64,000 nucleotides of DNA, from positions 806,001-870,000 of the forward strand of contig CAWUCO010000060.1 of assembly GCA_963920705.1 (NCBI GenBank), given 5' to 3'. The position numbers and the translations under genes are program-made. The notes under the pieces were generated by a model that worked only from the letters and a program-made list of their open reading frames with translations, was not told the DNA's origin and made no database searches. Position 1 is the first letter of the stretch; every line of letters begins with the position of its first letter. This DNA is from Odiellus spinosus. Its lineage: Eukaryota > Arthropoda > Arachnida > Opiliones > Phalangiidae. Shown here one piece after another: positions 61,601-64,000 of this stretch.

Positions 61601-64000
61601 ATTTGTAAATCTATACTTGGGAAATTTGTAAATCAATACTTGTGAAATTTGCAAAACTATACTTGGGAAATTTGTGGATCTATACTTGGGAAATTTGTGG
61701 ATCTATACTTTGGAAATTTGTAAATCTATACTTGGGAAATTTGTGGATCTATACTTGGGAAATTTGTAAATCTATACTTGTGAAATTTGTAAAACTATAC
61801 TTGGGAAATTTGTGGATCTAAACTTGGGAAATTTGTGGATCTATACTTTGGAAATTTGTAAATCTTTACTTGGGAAATTTGTAGATCTATACTTGGGAAA
61901 TTTGTAAATCTATACTTGGGAAATTTGTAAATCTATACTTGGGAAATTTGTAAATCTATACTTGGGAAATTTGTAAATCTATACTTGGGAAATTTGTAAA
62001 TCTATACTTGGGAAATTTGTAAATCAATACTTGTGAAATTTGCAAAACTATACTTGGGAAATTTGTGGATCTATACTTGGGAAATTTGTGGATCTATACT
62101 TTGGAAATTTGTAAATCTATACTTGGGAAATTTGTGGATCTATACTTGGGAAATTTGTAAATCTATACTTGTGAAATTTGTAAAACTATACTTGGGAAAT
62201 TTGTGGATCTAAACTTGGGAAATTTGTGGATCTATACTTTGGAAATTTGTAAATCTTTACTTGGGAAATTTGTAGATCTATACTTGGGAAATTTGTAAAT
62301 CTATACTTTAGAAATTTGTAAATCTATACTTGGGAAATTTGTAAATCTATACTTGGGAAATTTGTAAATCTATACTTGGGAAATTTGTAAATCTATACTT
62401 GGGAAATTTGTAAATCAATACTTGTGAAATTTGTAAAACTATACTTGGGAAATTTGTGGATCTATACTTGGGAAATTTGTAAATCTATACTTGGGAAATT
62501 TGTAAATCTATACTTGGGAAATTTGTGGATCTATACTTGGGAAATTTGTGGATCTATACTTGGGAAATTTGTGGATCTATACTTGGGAAATTTGTAAATC
62601 TATACTTGGGAAATTTGTAAATCTATACTTGGGAAATTTGTAAATCTATACTTGGGAAATTTGTAAATCTATACTTGGGAAATTTGTAAATCTATACTTG
62701 GGAAATTTGTGGATAAATACTTGGGAAATTTGTTTATAAATACTTGGGAAATTTGTGGATAAATACTTGGGAAATTTGTGGATCTATACTTGGGAAATTT
62801 GTGGATCTATACTTGGGAAATTTGTGGATCTATACTTGGGAAATTTGTGGATCTATACTTTGGAAATTTGTAAATCTATACTTGGGAAATTTGTGGATCT
62901 ATACTTGGGAAATTTGTAAATCTATACTTGGGAAATTTGTAAATCTATACTTGGGAAATTTGTAAATCTATACTTGGGAAATTTGTAAATCAATACTTGT
63001 GAAATTTGTAAAACTATACTTGGGAAATTTGTGGATCTATACTTGTAATTTGTGGATCTATACTTTGGAAATTTGGAAATCTATACTTGGGAAATTTGTA
63101 AATCTATACTTGGGAAATTTGTAAATCTATACTTTGGAAATTTGTAAATCTATACTTGGGAAATTTGTAAATCTATACTTGGGAAATTTGTAAATCTATA
63201 CTTGGGAAATTTGTAAATCTATACTTGGGAAATTTGTAAATCTATACTTGGGAAATTTGTAAATCAATACTTGTGAAATTTGTAAAACTATACTTGGAAA
63301 ATTTGTGGATCTATACTTGGGAAATTTGTAAATCTATACTTGGGAAATTTGTAAATCTATACTTGGGAAATTTGTAAATCTATACTTGGGAAATTTGTAA
63401 ATCTATACTTGGGAAATTTGTAAATCTATACTTGGGAAATTTGTAAATCAATACTTGTGAAATTTGCAAAACTATACTTGGGAAATTTGTGGATCTATAC
63501 TTGGGAAATTTGTGGATCTATACTTGGGAAATTTGTAAATCTATACTTTGGAAATTTGTAAATCTATACTTGGGAAATTTGTGGATCTATACTTGGGAAA
63601 TTTGTAAATCTATACTTGTGAAATTTGTAAAACTATACATGGGAAATTTGTGGATCTAAACTTGGGAAATTTGTGGATCTATACTTTGGAAATTTGTAAA
63701 TCTTTACTTGGGAAATTTGTAGATCTATACTTGGGAAATTTGTAAATCTATACTTGGGAAATTTGTAAATCTATACTTGGGAAATTTGTAAATCTATACT
63801 TGGGAAATTTGTAAATCTATACTTGGGAAATTTGTAAATCTATACTTGGGAAATTTGTAAATCAATACTTGTGAAATTTGCAAAACTATACTTGGGAAAT
63901 TTGTGGATCTATACTTGGGAAATTTGTGGATCTATACTTTGGAAATTTGTAAATCTATACTTGGGAAATTTGTGGATCTATACTTGGGAAATTTGTAAAT
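55683..64000 (+). repeat. ~3.06-3.24-kb dimeric HOR
   Basis: The 21-bp ACTTGTAATTT monomer occurs at 55278, 56748, 58170, 59801, 61225 and 63040. Spacings are 1470, 1422, 1631, 1424 and 1815 bp, each a whole number of monomers minus 2 bp (minus 4 where a second 2-bp loss, AAATCTTCTTGGG near 57249, intervenes). Alternating long and short units give a dimer: offset 3,055 bp between 58759/61814, 59150/62205, 57874/60929 and 58170/61225, and 3,239 bp between 59801/63040. From 57.8 kb on, units hold C, D, C, B x4, TTTGG, then CAATACTTGTG, AAAAC, B, the 21-bp monomer, TTTGG, TTTGGAAATC, and one or two GCAAAAC...GTGGATCTAAAC...GTAGATC blocks. Four 73-codon frames (57874, 59528, 60929, 62744) are identical by-products. 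Confidence 0.88.
57241..57262 (+). repeat. 21-bp monomer unique to one HOR unit
   Basis: The sequence AAATCTTCTTGGGAAATTTG is two bases shorter than the normal AAATCTATACTTGGG context. It explains why the 56748-58170 marker spacing is short by four bases, not two, and is absent from the sister units, so it arose after they separated. Confidence 0.85.

Larger units (their letters stand above)
3255..62760 (+). repeat. D monomers carrying TATAAATA, about 50 scattered copies
   Basis: D monomers (GTTTATAAATAC) recur singly, or doubled near 15.33, 28.40, 30.88 and 41.84 kb. Examples are near 3.33, 4.32, 6.62, 7.42, 8.61, 10.04, 11.92, 13.59, 16.47, 17.36, 18.70, 19.85, 21.05, 22.70, 25.90, 27.02, 29.58, 32.01, 36.68, 39.32, 40.54, 47.16, 51.60, 54.98, 57.86, 59.52, 60.92 and 62.73 kb. 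A C or B monomer usually precedes D; a C, E, second D or B follows; the B run typically begins within about 25-70 bp. TATAAATA fits the eukaryotic TATA-box consensus, but in 26% GC DNA this alone is weak evidence for a promoter. They are reported as position markers of the HOR. I found none between about 47.2 and 51.5 kb. Confidence 0.7.
1..64000 (+). repeat. 23-bp AT-rich satellite DNA array, whole window
   Basis: The whole window is head-to-tail copies of a 23-bp monomer, the 12-mer TCTATACTTGGG followed by the 11-mer AAATTTGTAAA, about 2,780 copies. Consensus GC is 6/23 (about 26%), rising to 8/23 in the B variant where GTAAA is GTGGA. Most monomers differ from consensus by 0-3 bases, and register is broken only by rare 1-, 2- and 8-bp indels and two inverted monomers. 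No unique sequence, transposon, microsatellite tract or gene interrupts it, and both window ends are inside the array. Long, uniform, single-orientation arrays like this are typical of eukaryotic centromeric, pericentromeric or subtelomeric heterochromatin. Which of these applies, and the species, cannot be decided from the sequence. I do not recognise the monomer as a named family. Confidence 0.98.

Noticed and set aside
1..64000. CRISPR-like array because of short regular repeats
   Set aside because: There are no spacers: the 23-bp units abut directly and no cas-like gene is present.
1..64000. G-quadruplex potential from GGG in each monomer
   Set aside because: GGG tracts are about 20 bases apart, so loops are far longer than usual for stable quadruplexes.
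1..64000. Degenerate telomeric repeat array
   Set aside because: No TTAGGG, TTTAGGG or TTAGG type tandem is present; the 23-bp unit has TTGGG only once and is too long and constant.
1..64000. CENP-B box in the monomer
   Set aside because: The box needs TTCG and CGGG elements; the consensus has no CpG and the rare CpG variants do not supply both parts.

Overview
The window is one uninterrupted, AT-rich tandem satellite array. The unit is a 23-bp monomer: the 12-mer TCTATACTTGGG followed by the 11-mer AAATTTGTAAA. It repeats head to tail from base 1 to base 64000, about 2,780 copies, always in the same orientation except for two inverted monomers (5129-5151 and 11073-11095). I see no protein-coding gene, RNA gene, transposon, CRISPR array, telomere repeat or stretch of unique sequence. 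Both window ends lie inside the array. This points to eukaryotic heterochromatin (centromeric, pericentromeric or subtelomeric) in a long-read assembly. I do not recognise the family and cannot name the organism.

The monomers form a small alphabet. A is the consensus (..TTTGTAAATCTATAC..). B has GG for AA (..TTTGTGGATCTATAC..). C is ..GTGGATAAATAC... D is ..GTTTATAAATAC... E is ..GTGGAAAAATAC... Rarer marker monomers include AAATCAATACTTGTG, AAAACTATAC, ATACTTTGG, CTATGCTTGGG, TTTTTAAATTTATACTTGAG, GTTAAAC, CTACACTTGGG, TTTACTTGCG and ACTTGTAATTT. They recur in a conserved order, giving higher-order repeats (HORs) of about 0.6 to 5.7 kb (27 to 250 monomers). Nearly every block is a head-to-tail duplicate of the block beside it.

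Layout: 0-3 kb has ~0.83-0.99 kb duplications. 3.2-13.1 kb is a ~5.74-kb tandem duplication with nested 621-bp and ~1.2-kb duplications and the inverted monomer in each copy. 13-27.9 kb holds the B-rich blocks, a 1,150-bp HOR in three copies (17.1-20.7 kb) and a 1,655/1,678-bp duplication (20.2-23.6 kb). 27.9-38.3 kb has 2,483-, 1,058- and 1,127-bp tandem duplications. 39.2-47.7 kb is a second, mosaic copy of pieces of 13-38 kb. At about 47.7 kb the variant set changes sharply. 47.7-64 kb is a different HOR domain (1,610-bp, 3,377-bp and ~3.06-3.24-kb units).

Open reading frames up to 172 codons exist on the plus strand only and follow from the arithmetic. Twenty-three is not a multiple of three, so the one TAA in each A monomer visits every frame every 69 bp, and runs of B (TAA to TGG) open all three frames at once. 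I do not regard them as genes. The points most worth a second look are the inverted monomers, the fixed TATAAATA-bearing D monomer just upstream of stop-free B runs, the nested duplication history with its indel tags, the lack of any CG or CHG cytosine in the consensus, and the domain switch at 47.7 kb.
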